Below, piece after piece: positions 19,509 to 27,422 of a DNA stretch of 64,000 nucleotides (its first letter is position 1; each line of letters starts with the position of its first letter). The notes below the pieces were generated by a model. The model was given only the letters and a program-made list of their open reading frames with translations, did not search any database and was not told where the DNA came from. Source of the DNA: Sediminibacillus albus (GTDB taxonomy: Bacteria > Bacillota > Bacilli > Bacillales > Amphibacillaceae); the NCBI RefSeq assembly GCF_900101125.1, contig NZ_FNFL01000001.1, positions 248,001 to 312,000 of the forward strand, given 5' to 3'. The position numbers were made by a program, and so were the translations under genes.

Positions 19509-20345
19509 ATGCGCATACAAGGTGATTTTCATGTTCATTCCAACTTCTGTCCACACGGCACAACCGATAAAATGGAAGACTATGTACTTGCAGCTATTGA
19601 AAAAGGGTTACAATATATAAGTTTTACGGAACATGCACCATTGCCCAAAGCTTTTAATGACCCTTCACCAGCTGGGGACAGCTGCATGAACCCCGATTTA
19701 GCTGAAGATTATTTCAGAGAAGGTGAACGGTTGAAGGCAAAATACGCTAATCAGATAAAAGTCACTGTCGGCTTTGAAGTTGATTACCTTATCGGCTATG
19801 AACAAGAAACTACAGCACTTCTGAATCAATGGGGAGGTTATTTGGAAGATGCTATTCTTTCTGTCCATATGTTGCAGACTCCTACTGACGAGTATGTTTG
19901 TTTAGACTATAGTCCGGAGGAATTTAACAATATAATAAAAGCATTTGGATCGACTGATTCAGTTTATGAAAATTACTATCAAACACTTCTTTCAGCTGTC
20001 AAAGCCGACTTGGGGCCCTTTAAGCCGAGGAGAATCGGCCATATTACTTTGATTGAAAAATTTCATCAGAGATTTCCCGTTCAACGGTCTTTTAAACAAG
20101 AGATACAAACAGTATTAAGAAATATGGCAAAATACAAGCTTGAAATCGATGTCAATGCTTCTGGCTATTTTAAACAGTATTGCCAGAAAAGCTATCCCGG
20201 TACTGATATAATAAAGGAAGCGAATAAACTTGGCATTCCATTGGTCCCAGGTTCTGACAGCCATGAACGCAATCATCTTACTCGTGGTTTTTACCGGCTG
20301 CCGGCTTTGGAGTACGCACTGCCCGGAGGTTTGCAAACTAAATAA
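19509..20345 (+). CDS. hisJ: Histidinol-phosphatase, PHP family
   Basis: A 278-residue PHP-domain phosphoesterase that removes phosphate from histidinol phosphate, the step missing from the divergent operon. The metal motif DFHVHSNFCPHG is at residues 6-17. Further metal-ligand stretches are FTEHAPLP, GFEVDYL, LSVHML, GHITLI and VPGSDSHERNHL. B. subtilis HisJ belongs to the same family. It completes the histidine pathway here, with its own promoter and terminator. Confidence 0.92.
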   Translation: MRIQGDFHVHSNFCPHGTTDKMEDYVLAAIEKGLQYISFTEHAPLPKAFNDPSPAGDSCMNPDLAEDYFREGERLKAKYANQIKVTVGFEVDYLIGYEQETTALLNQWGGYLEDAILSVHMLQTPTDEYVCLDYSPEEFNNIIKAFGSTDSVYENYYQTLLSAVKADLGPFKPRRIGHITLIEKFHQRFPVQRSFKQEIQTVLRNMAKYKLEIDVNASGYFKQYCQKSYPGTDIIKEANKLGIPLVPGSDSHERNHLTRGFYRLPALEYALPGGLQTK

Positions 20346-20385
20346 AAAGCCGCGGTCAGAATGTATCATCTGGACCACGGCTTTT
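20345..20385 (+). terminator. hisJ terminator
   Basis: AAAAGCCGcGGTC pairs with GACCaCGGCTTTT and begins at the hisJ stop codon. A T-run follows on the plus strand. Confidence 0.75.
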
Positions 20386-20414
20386 GGGTTTGCTTATCGT
20401 CAACAATAGAACGA

Positions 20415-20606
20415 CTACTTCGTTTTACCCTTTTCATCATCTTCATTTCTATCAATGGTTCCATCGGTTAAACCACTTTCTACTTGCTTATGGGTTTTAT
20501 CCAATCCTTTTTCTACTTCACTTTTTTCATTGTTTTTTTCGTTATCATAGTTTTTTTCAGATATCTCTTTGCTTTGTTCCTGGTTCACTTTATTATTTTC
20601 AGACAT
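20415..20606 (-). CDS. Small, highly charged protein of unknown function
   Basis: A 63-residue protein that is almost wholly hydrophilic, rich in Lys, Glu, Asn, Asp and Gln, with no hydrophobic segment. A strong ribosome site AAGGAGG lies 6 bases before the ATG, which is the main reason to accept it as real. I do not recognise a family. The composition resembles small spore or stress proteins that are unfolded in solution. It stands alone on the minus strand, ending near the hisJ terminator and followed upstream by repeat copy 2. Confidence 0.6.
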   Translation of the reverse strand: MSENNKVNQEQSKEISEKNYDNEKNNEKSEVEKGLDKTHKQVESGLTDGTIDRNEDDEKGKTK

Positions 20607-20709
20607 CGTTAGCCTCCTTGACTATATTTCAGATTGGACAATTAACTTTATATGTAATACATAAACGTTTTTATCCTCTTTTAAACCTATCGGAAAATAT
20701 TAGCATGAA

Positions 20710-21203
20710 AAAGAGATTGGGACATAGCAAAAAAAAATGAGCGATAACAGGATAGGAAGATAGGAAGTTTAAAAAGGACCTCTTCAAGCATTCATTGATG
20801 ACGCAATGGTTATAAATGGCGATGTAACAGTAGGTGATTCCTAAAAAGTATCGGATTAGCCTTCTTACTGCGTTGCGATCTTAAGTAAATCATAAGCATT
20901 TGTGTACTGCTGAAAACAGTACGCTGACTTTCATCGGAGGAAATCCACGGAGACTCCTGCGGGAGGAACGGCCTAGGTGAGATCCCGCAGAGCGCAAGCT
21001 CGAGGAGGCTGAGGCGGGCCCACTGAAAGCGAAGCATGCTGCCTGCGCAAGTTTAAGCATCCAACCTTGTAGAAAAAATGGGTTGTCACTGGGTCCCCAG
21101 GTTTTCTTAACCATTGGAAACCAAAAATCGAACGAGTCCGAATGTTAGAGTTTTCGAATCATCGTTCGATTTTTGGTTTGGCTACTACCCTTTTGTTCTC
21201 TTT
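20710..21203. repeat. Long composite intergenic repeat, copy 2
   Basis: Second copy of the unit at 8440-9003, with outer segments in the same order and orientation: GAGATTGGGACATA (20713), AAGTTTAAAAAGG (20766), ATTGATGAC, TATAAATGG, AGTATCGGATTAG, GCGCAAGTTTAAGCATCCAA (21045), GTTGTCACTG (21082) and the terminal hairpin (21123-21174). The GC-rich core (about 20923-21031) is bounded by GACTTTCA and TGAAAGCG and is the reverse complement of the copy 1 core. It also fills a whole intergenic gap and ends just after the dynA stop. Internal reading frames show no coding signs. Confidence 0.8.
21123..21174 (-). terminator. Terminal hairpin of repeat copy 2, probable dynA terminator
   Basis: AAAAATCGAACG pairs with CGTTCGATTTTT over 12 bases. 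On the minus strand it starts 31 bases after the dynA stop and is rich in T at its 3' side. The outer stem is identical to that of copy 1. The inner loop differs. Confidence 0.65.
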
Positions 21204-21205
21204 TT

Positions 21206-24200
21206 TTAAGATGGCAATATACTCGTTATTGTATCTCTCGCATTTTCCAGACGGTGCACATCCGTTTGTTCAGAAAGCGTATGTTGTATCCCTTCATAGT
21301 ATTGGGAAATCGCTGATAATTGATGTGTTTGCATTTTTCTAACCTGTTCCTCCCACTCCTGCTTATAAAAATCATGTAACATTGTATGGTTTTCGGTTAA
21401 ATATTCGCTGATCAAAGGAGTCAGTATTTCCAGTAACCGGTTTTTCATTTCTTCTTTCTCATTTTTTTCAAAAAACGCTTTAGGGTTTTTGTATAAATTC
21501 AAAGCTGGATGAAAGACAGACATATCTAATGCTGCGAAGGCCGAAACAATATTCGGCGAAGCAAAAGAACGCACTTCAACATTGCCGATATCCAGTTCTT
21601 CTCGTACATTGCGACATCTCTCAAACATTTGCTGGTTCCATTCTTTTGCTTTGCTGTTGATGAACTGTTCCATTCTTAAAGAAACAGCTTTAAGCTCCTG
21701 TGCTAACTCAAATCCGATCTCCTTGATTAGTTTATTTAAGGCATTCTGCAAGTATGGTCTCGCATCCTTTCCACTTCCTGTAATTGTCGCAGGGTTAAAA
21801 GCCGCCTTAAAAAAATCAGTAAATTGAATGGACATCCGTTGTTGAACAAAATAAACCTGTTTGGACAGCTTCTGTGAGATTTGCTTTGTATAAATCTCTG
21901 GTGTGCTTACTTGAATGGTTTTTTCCAACTTTACCTGTTCGTCTTTATATTTCTCTTTAAGTTGTTCCTTTTCATGGTTGCTCATTGTAGCAGCGGAAAT
22001 ATAATTGTTAAGTAATTGGCTGGCACGCTTCATATCTGATATGGCTGATCCTACTAACAGCCCCGCAAGTTCTTCATGGATAAACTGGTAAAAAGCGTCT
22101 TCAAATCTATCCATACCGGAATTCGTTTTTCGATTGTTCTGCTTCTCTATCAGCGCCTGCAGACTGGAAACAGGAAACAAGCGCGGGTTTCTAATGCCAA
22201 ATCCAAGCAGTTGTTCAGAAATATAATTGGTTACTAAGCGCAGTTCATCTGAATCCTTCGCCAGATCAGCTGCATTGATAATAAAAAACATTTTATCAAG
22301 GCTGAAAGCATCCTTCACTCTGCCTAATTGTACCAAGAAATCTTTGTCCGCTTTGGAGAATGGATGGTTGTAGTATGTGACAAAAAGGATTGCATCTGCT
22401 TGTTTAATATACTCAAACGAAACATTGGTGTGCCTGGAGTTGATTGAATCGGCCCCTGGCGTGTCTACTAACGAAATCCCCTGTCTGGTCAGTGGGCAAT
22501 CGTAATATAATTCCATCCAATCAACAAAACAGGCAAGAGACTCTTCTGCTACATAATCAGGAAATTCATTCATCGTTATCGTTAACTGATTTCCTAGTTT
22601 ACTGCTTAAATGTTCGTATCCTTCGGCGACAGCCGCTAAAAACGATAGGTGCTTTTGACTCATCTGCTGTTTTTCTTGTAAATATCGATTGGCTAGCCAA
22701 TCGATGGCAGAACCAAGTGTTTCTATCTCTTCCCCCTCAAAACCGTTTGTTATATCAGCAATTTCCTTTATCAATGAGTATTCCTGTTTCATTTGTACGA
22801 TGACAGTCCCATGAATTAGTTCAGAAGTCGGCGGACAAATTTTATTTATTGCAGCAGTTGTTGGGTTTGGTGATACAGGAAGCACATTCTCCCCTAGAAG
22901 CGCATTTGCGAACGATGACTTACCAGCGCTAAATGCACCGAATAAAGCAATGGTATATTGATTGTTTTCCAGCCGGTGTTTTTTCTGGATAAGGTCTTCT
23001 CTTATGACTTTAAAGCCTGGAAGATGTTTGGTCGCTGTCAGCGTCGTCGTAATCATCTCGACAGTTTTTTCTATCGTATGGCTGGCATTTACAGGTTTTT
23101 CCGGTTTCTGCAATTGTTCTTCTTCTAATGCGCTTGGCAATGCAGACTTTTCAGCCGGCTCCGGCGTTTCCGGTTTCCGAAACACAATGGATGACTGTCT
23201 TTTATTTAAGGCGTCCCTGATCACAGCCATAGAATTGTCCACTGGTCCGGAGTAAAAAGCAAGCTGCTGAAGCTCTTTCTTTTCGATTATTATTTGATCA
23301 TCAAGCGCTGTTAAGCGTCCTTCTAGCTGATCATATTCTTCAGAATTATTAATTAATCTTTGTAATTTTTCCGTTTTTTGTGCAGCTATATCACCAACAA
23401 AACGTTCAATAGTAGTTAGCAGTGACAATGATTCTTGTTTATATAACTGCTTTATATGATTGGAAAGGTCCTCTGTATACCTTAATAAATATTCACCAGT
23501 TAACGTGGCTCCAGGCTTTATCAGTCCGGTCAGTTTATCCTTAGAAAAATCTACCGAAAGCTCGTGGACTTGTTCCAACAAAACTGGATCTTTGATTTGG
23601 TAGTTCTTTAAAACACCGGAAATTTTGTCTCGTAATTTCCATTCAATGGAGCTTTCCATTGTTTTTAACAATTGATGATAAAATAAGTCCAGCCGCTCTT
23701 CGCGAATGCGTGTTATTTTCCCTTTCGTAGAGAAGAAGCCTGCTTTAAATTTTTCCTGCCGTGACTCTAAAAAAGCTTCTGCCAGGGTGCGAAGCTCATA
23801 TGGCATTAAATAAGCATTCTTTAAGGTCGATTCTACTGTCTCACGGATTTCTGACTTAACGGTAGATGCAAGGGCTTTCAGTTCTTTTACCTGTTGTTTT
23901 CTTTCCTCAAGTTGATTGGGTCCTTCTGCCCCATCATCGAGTTTGTTCAACTTTTGATAAATAGCTGCCTTTTCATCTTCCATTTGCTCCTTTAACCATT
24001 GTATATGCTGGTCTATAAGGGTAGCTGATGACTTAGCAATCGTATCAACAATTGCTTGATCCCGGACGGCCATTAGTTCAGTAAATAGTGTTTTCACTTG
24101 TTCTAATTGGTTGATGGGCAGCTGATTCTTTTTTAACGATGTATAGAATGTCTTTACTGGCTTTATACCCCAGTCGCTGAAGGTGTTTTTCACCCGGTTT

Positions 24201-24844
24201 GTATATTGCTCGAAAGACAGCTCTTGCTCTCGGTGTTTATCTACTTGATTGATAATAATATAAATTTCCTTGCCGATTGATTGCATTTCTTTAAGAAAGG
24301 ACAAGTTAACTTCAGACTGAACATGATTGTAGTCCATGACATAGAAAAGTACGTCGACCAAGTGCAGGGATGATTCGGTGATAACCTTGTCTGCATCATT
24401 TGCTGAATCAATCCCCGGCGTATCCATCAATGATACGCCTTCCGGGATGACCGTGAGTTTTTTTGCGATTTCCACTTTTATAATTTCATCGCCATCTTTG
24501 CAGTAGGATTTAATCATTTCCATGTCGTAAGGTTCATCATATTGAACCTGGCCGCCCTGTCGATAATAAATTCTTGCCTGTCCTTCTCCTGAATAAATTT
24601 TCACGACGTTTGCGCTAGTAGGTATTGGACTTTGCGGAAGTATTTCTTCACCAATAAGTGTATTGATCATCGACGATTTCCCAGCGGAAAAACTGCCCGA
24701 AAAACTAATGGTAAATTCCTTGTTCTTGAATTTTTCCAATAAATCAAGAACCTTCTCTGCTGATTCTTCATCATTGTTCTGCTTGAACTTTGTATATAAA
24801 GCAGATAAATATCCGGCTGTGTTTGTTTGAAGCAAGGTTTTCAT
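21206..24844 (-). CDS. dynA: Two-headed bacterial dynamin
   Basis: A 1212-residue fusion of two dynamin units, as in B. subtilis DynA (YpbR, about 1190 residues), a membrane-remodelling GTPase linked to membrane fusion and stress resistance. The first G domain has P-loop GSFSAGKS (residues 50-57) and LMDTPGIDSAND. The second, in the C-terminal half, has GAFSAGKS and LVDTPGADSINS. Long helical regions lie between and after them. The start is the ATG at 24844, with AAGGGAG 10 bases upstream. An earlier in-frame ATG at 24886 has no ribosome site. A dyad TTAACAT/ATGTTAA (24930-24949) lies upstream. Confidence 0.92.
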   Translation of the reverse strand: MKTLLQTNTAGYLSALYTKFKQNNDEESAEKVLDLLEKFKNKEFTISFSGSFSAGKSSMINTLIGEEILPQSPIPTSANVVKIYSGEGQARIYYRQGGQVQYDEPYDMEMIKSYCKDGDEIIKVEIAKKLTVIPEGVSLMDTPGIDSANDADKVITESSLHLVDVLFYVMDYNHVQSEVNLSFLKEMQSIGKEIYIIINQVDKHREQELSFEQYTNRVKNTFSDWGIKPVKTFYTSLKKNQLPINQLEQVKTLFTELMAVRDQAIVDTIAKSSATLIDQHIQWLKEQMEDEKAAIYQKLNKLDDGAEGPNQLEERKQQVKELKALASTVKSEIRETVESTLKNAYLMPYELRTLAEAFLESRQEKFKAGFFSTKGKITRIREERLDLFYHQLLKTMESSIEWKLRDKISGVLKNYQIKDPVLLEQVHELSVDFSKDKLTGLIKPGATLTGEYLLRYTEDLSNHIKQLYKQESLSLLTTIERFVGDIAAQKTEKLQRLINNSEEYDQLEGRLTALDDQIIIEKKELQQLAFYSGPVDNSMAVIRDALNKRQSSIVFRKPETPEPAEKSALPSALEEEQLQKPEKPVNASHTIEKTVEMITTTLTATKHLPGFKVIREDLIQKKHRLENNQYTIALFGAFSAGKSSFANALLGENVLPVSPNPTTAAINKICPPTSELIHGTVIVQMKQEYSLIKEIADITNGFEGEEIETLGSAIDWLANRYLQEKQQMSQKHLSFLAAVAEGYEHLSSKLGNQLTITMNEFPDYVAEESLACFVDWMELYYDCPLTRQGISLVDTPGADSINSRHTNVSFEYIKQADAILFVTYYNHPFSKADKDFLVQLGRVKDAFSLDKMFFIINAADLAKDSDELRLVTNYISEQLLGFGIRNPRLFPVSSLQALIEKQNNRKTNSGMDRFEDAFYQFIHEELAGLLVGSAISDMKRASQLLNNYISAATMSNHEKEQLKEKYKDEQVKLEKTIQVSTPEIYTKQISQKLSKQVYFVQQRMSIQFTDFFKAAFNPATITGSGKDARPYLQNALNKLIKEIGFELAQELKAVSLRMEQFINSKAKEWNQQMFERCRNVREELDIGNVEVRSFASPNIVSAFAALDMSVFHPALNLYKNPKAFFEKNEKEEMKNRLLEILTPLISEYLTENHTMLHDFYKQEWEEQVRKMQTHQLSAISQYYEGIQHTLSEQTDVHRLENARDTITSILPS

Positions 24845-24983
24845 CAGTTGATTGACTCCCTTTAGTTCAATTGGTAAACGGTACATCAGATTAAAATCGT
24901 CTACTTTTTTTTGCAGACCGCCTTGGCTTTTAACATCCTGTTATGTTAATTATACGATTTTTGTGATTGATTGACTACTACCT

Positions 24984-26027
24984 TCAGCCTTCCATAAAAG
25001 GCATCGGTTCCTCGGTGTTTAAGAAGCCCCTGAGCTGTTTGATTTTCGAATCTTTCCCTGCTAGCCAATCTTTAAAAGAAATCACAAATGGCTCCCTGTC
25101 TCCCCCGACAGCGAACCATACAGATAATTTAGAAGGAATATATGCTGAGGTATGTAAGGTTCCTGCCCAGTTAGCGTATTTTTCTGAAAAAACACCTTTG
25201 TCTCTATCGTTAAAAAAACGGAAGGCCTGGTAAGGCGAGTGCAGTTTTTCCATGTTTTTTGACAATAATGCCATTCTTCTCTTGGAATCTTCCAGATGGT
25301 ATCTATTTTCCGTTGTTTGTATGTCAAAATGATTGGTGCTGATTTGTGCTTCTTTTACGGTAACATTTCTGGGAGATCCTTCAACCACGTGAGAATTCCC
25401 TTGCTTATCATATACTAAATAATTAAAAGAATGCCGATGAGGCAGCTCCTTCAGCATGGCAAGCGCTTCCCTGTTATCTTTACAGTTTTCCAGAACCATT
25501 CTAGTAATCGCATTACAAATAAACCCATCGCCTGGATTCCTGCGGTGGACAAAGTTATATCCCATCGTCAGCCCATGTTCATTCATTCCATCAGCACGAC
25601 CTGTAATCCGTTGACTGGGCCCAATGGTGGCATATCCTTCGTCTGGCTGGTATATCACAAATCTTCCTTCATACGTTTTAGGGTGATAATCATAATTCCT
25701 CACCAAAAAATCGTTGCCTGTTATAATTGAACAGCCTGATTTCTTCCACTCCTGCTGGTATCCACTGTAGTTTGTTACAGCCTCTTCCAAGGAAACGTCC
25801 AAACCATCCGCAAGGCCTTGTAACTCTCTCCATTGCCGGGGAGAATATTTTGAAAGCAAATCATATGCCTTGTTCAGATCCACTACATATCTTGGCCTTT
25901 TTCTAGGTTTATTTACTTCGCGGTAATTTTTATATAAGGCCGTATTTATCAGCCTCTTCCCTTGGGCCAAGCCGAAATCATAATGGCTGCCTCTAAATTC
26001 AAAAAATTGAGTTGTAATATTTTTCAT
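24984..26027 (-). CDS. C45-family autoproteolytic acyltransferase/hydrolase
   Basis: A 347-residue N-terminal nucleophile (Ntn) hydrolase like the acyl-CoA:6-aminopenicillanate acyltransferase family (peptidase C45). The expected self-cleavage site is before Cys99 in KKSGCSIITGNDF, giving a short alpha and long beta chain. Family blocks RNYDYHP, RADGMNEHGLTMGYNFVHR and the FNYLVYDKQGNSHVVEG region are present. The true substrate in Bacillaceae is unknown. Hydrolysis of an amide such as a linear-amide metabolite is the usual inference. It lies upstream of dynA on the same strand. Confidence 0.82.
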   Translation of the reverse strand: MKNITTQFFEFRGSHYDFGLAQGKRLINTALYKNYREVNKPRKRPRYVVDLNKAYDLLSKYSPRQWRELQGLADGLDVSLEEAVTNYSGYQQEWKKSGCSIITGNDFLVRNYDYHPKTYEGRFVIYQPDEGYATIGPSQRITGRADGMNEHGLTMGYNFVHRRNPGDGFICNAITRMVLENCKDNREALAMLKELPHRHSFNYLVYDKQGNSHVVEGSPRNVTVKEAQISTNHFDIQTTENRYHLEDSKRRMALLSKNMEKLHSPYQAFRFFNDRDKGVFSEKYANWAGTLHTSAYIPSKLSVWFAVGGDREPFVISFKDWLAGKDSKIKQLRGFLNTEEPMPFMEG

Positions 26028-26169
26028 TAGATGCGTCCTTTTCTTGAAGTATAAGCATGCAGCTGTTTATAGCATCTACAGGCGAGTGAACTAACTGGCA
26101 ATTTAAACTGAAAAAAATAAAACAGAAGAAGTTCTGCTCTATTTTCGTAAACAATGCAAATTCCCGTGA

Positions 26170-26631
26170 TTAATCTTTTATCAGCTCAGTAGAAATATAA
26201 CGAATCAGATCCCCTCTGCTGATAACACCTGTCAGACGCCCGGCATCGTTTACTACCGGTATCTTTTTGAACCTGTTTTCTGCTAAGATATTAATCGCTT
26301 TTTCAATATGATCATTCGGTTTGACCGTATAGAGCTTTTGTTTTTTCATCATTTGCTTAACAGGAAGATTCATGCTTTTTTTCAGTTTCTCTTTTAAATC
26401 CTCCTGTTCACTGACAAGAATCAATGTGTAAACATCATATATTGTCCGTCCTCGTGGTTGTAAAAAGCGGATGACATCTCCATCACTTATCATTCCTTGC
26501 AGTTTTCCTTGTTCATCAATGACTGGAACACCGCCAATTTTATTTGTTACTAATAGTTTCAATAATTCTTTAATTGTAATTGTTTCCCGGACTTTTATAA
26601 CATCCCTGATCATAAATTCATTAATGTTCAT
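26170..26631 (-). CDS. CBS-domain pair protein
   Basis: A 153-residue protein made of two CBS motifs in tandem (about residues 5-60 and 92-150). Each carries the hydrophobic core and the GVPVID or IPVVND pattern, and the adenosine-ribose-binding type GVISRGDLIRY in the second. Such free-standing pairs sense AMP/ATP or similar nucleotides, but no output domain is attached, so the role is unknown. AGAGGTG lies 5 bases before the ATG. It stands between the C45 and flavin reductase genes. Confidence 0.85.
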   Translation of the reverse strand: MNINEFMIRDVIKVRETITIKELLKLLVTNKIGGVPVIDEQGKLQGMISDGDVIRFLQPRGRTIYDVYTLILVSEQEDLKEKLKKSMNLPVKQMMKKQKLYTVKPNDHIEKAINILAENRFKKIPVVNDAGRLTGVISRGDLIRYISTELIKD

Positions 26632-26724
26632 AACTACACCTCTTCGGCCTCATGGGTTTCAATATTTCCTTATTTGCCATGAAACAATCATTTTCTGGCT
26701 GACATAATCGGATATAGGGCCATC

Positions 26725-27192
26725 CTAGGAATTTAAATTTCGATATTCTCCGCTGAAATATAAAATTGGTTCTTCCCTAGCGTTTCCAAATTGAAGATCA
26801 GTAACCTCGGCAATAAATATCATATGGTCTCCAGCTTTGGCAGTTTCCTGGATGTGGCATGCCAAGGTGACGAGGGAGTCGTTTACTACTGGGACTCCAC
26901 CTAAGTCGACAAAAGGAATTTCTTTATCTTTATCCTTCTGCTTTGCCAGAATCATAGAAATGTCTTTCTGGTCCTCTGCTAATATACTAAGGCCGAATCC
27001 ATTGGATTCTTGTAATTTATCATACATTGAAGCCTTTTCATCAATAGAAACAGCTATCAATCTAGGTTCCAAAGAAACTGACATAAATGCATTTACAGTC
27101 ATCCCATGTATCTCTCCGTTATTTTCGATCGATACAATAGTGATCCCGGTTGCAAACTTTCCCATAGCATCTCGAAACAAACGATTATCCAT
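26725..27192 (-). CDS. Flavin reductase family protein
   Basis: A 155-residue flavin-binding split-barrel protein of the NAD(P)H:FMN reductase type. It begins with the family pattern FRDAMGKFATGITIVS and continues MTVNAFMSVSLEPRLIAVSI and a C-terminal LYFSGEYRNL. It could supply reduced flavin to a two-component monooxygenase such as the luciferase-like protein at 11.3 kb, though nothing in the layout shows this. AAGGGG precedes the ATG. It is divergent from the acyl-CoA synthetase gene. Confidence 0.86.
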   Translation of the reverse strand: MDNRLFRDAMGKFATGITIVSIENNGEIHGMTVNAFMSVSLEPRLIAVSIDEKASMYDKLQESNGFGLSILAEDQKDISMILAKQKDKDKEIPFVDLGGVPVVNDSLVTLACHIQETAKAGDHMIFIAEVTDLQFGNAREEPILYFSGEYRNLNS

Positions 27193-27422
27193 CTAACAAA
27201 CCCCTTTTATCTTTTACCTTTCATTTTAGAATATCATGTATTTTTAACCGATGGAATAAAACTGCTTGCCAGTAAATTGCCACCGCACACAGTATTTAAT
27301 CGATTATATGTCTGGCGGTACCAGTTCGTTCGAAATTCACCGCTCCAATAGCTCGAAAAAACCGCCCTATTTAATGTATAATGGACAATGGAAGCACTTT
27401 CAAAATGAGGGAGGCAGTTAAA

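Noticed and set aside
20810-21114. Minus-strand frames of 74-75 codons in repeat copy 2
   Set aside because: Same reasons. The frames differ from those in copy 1, so no protein is conserved between copies.
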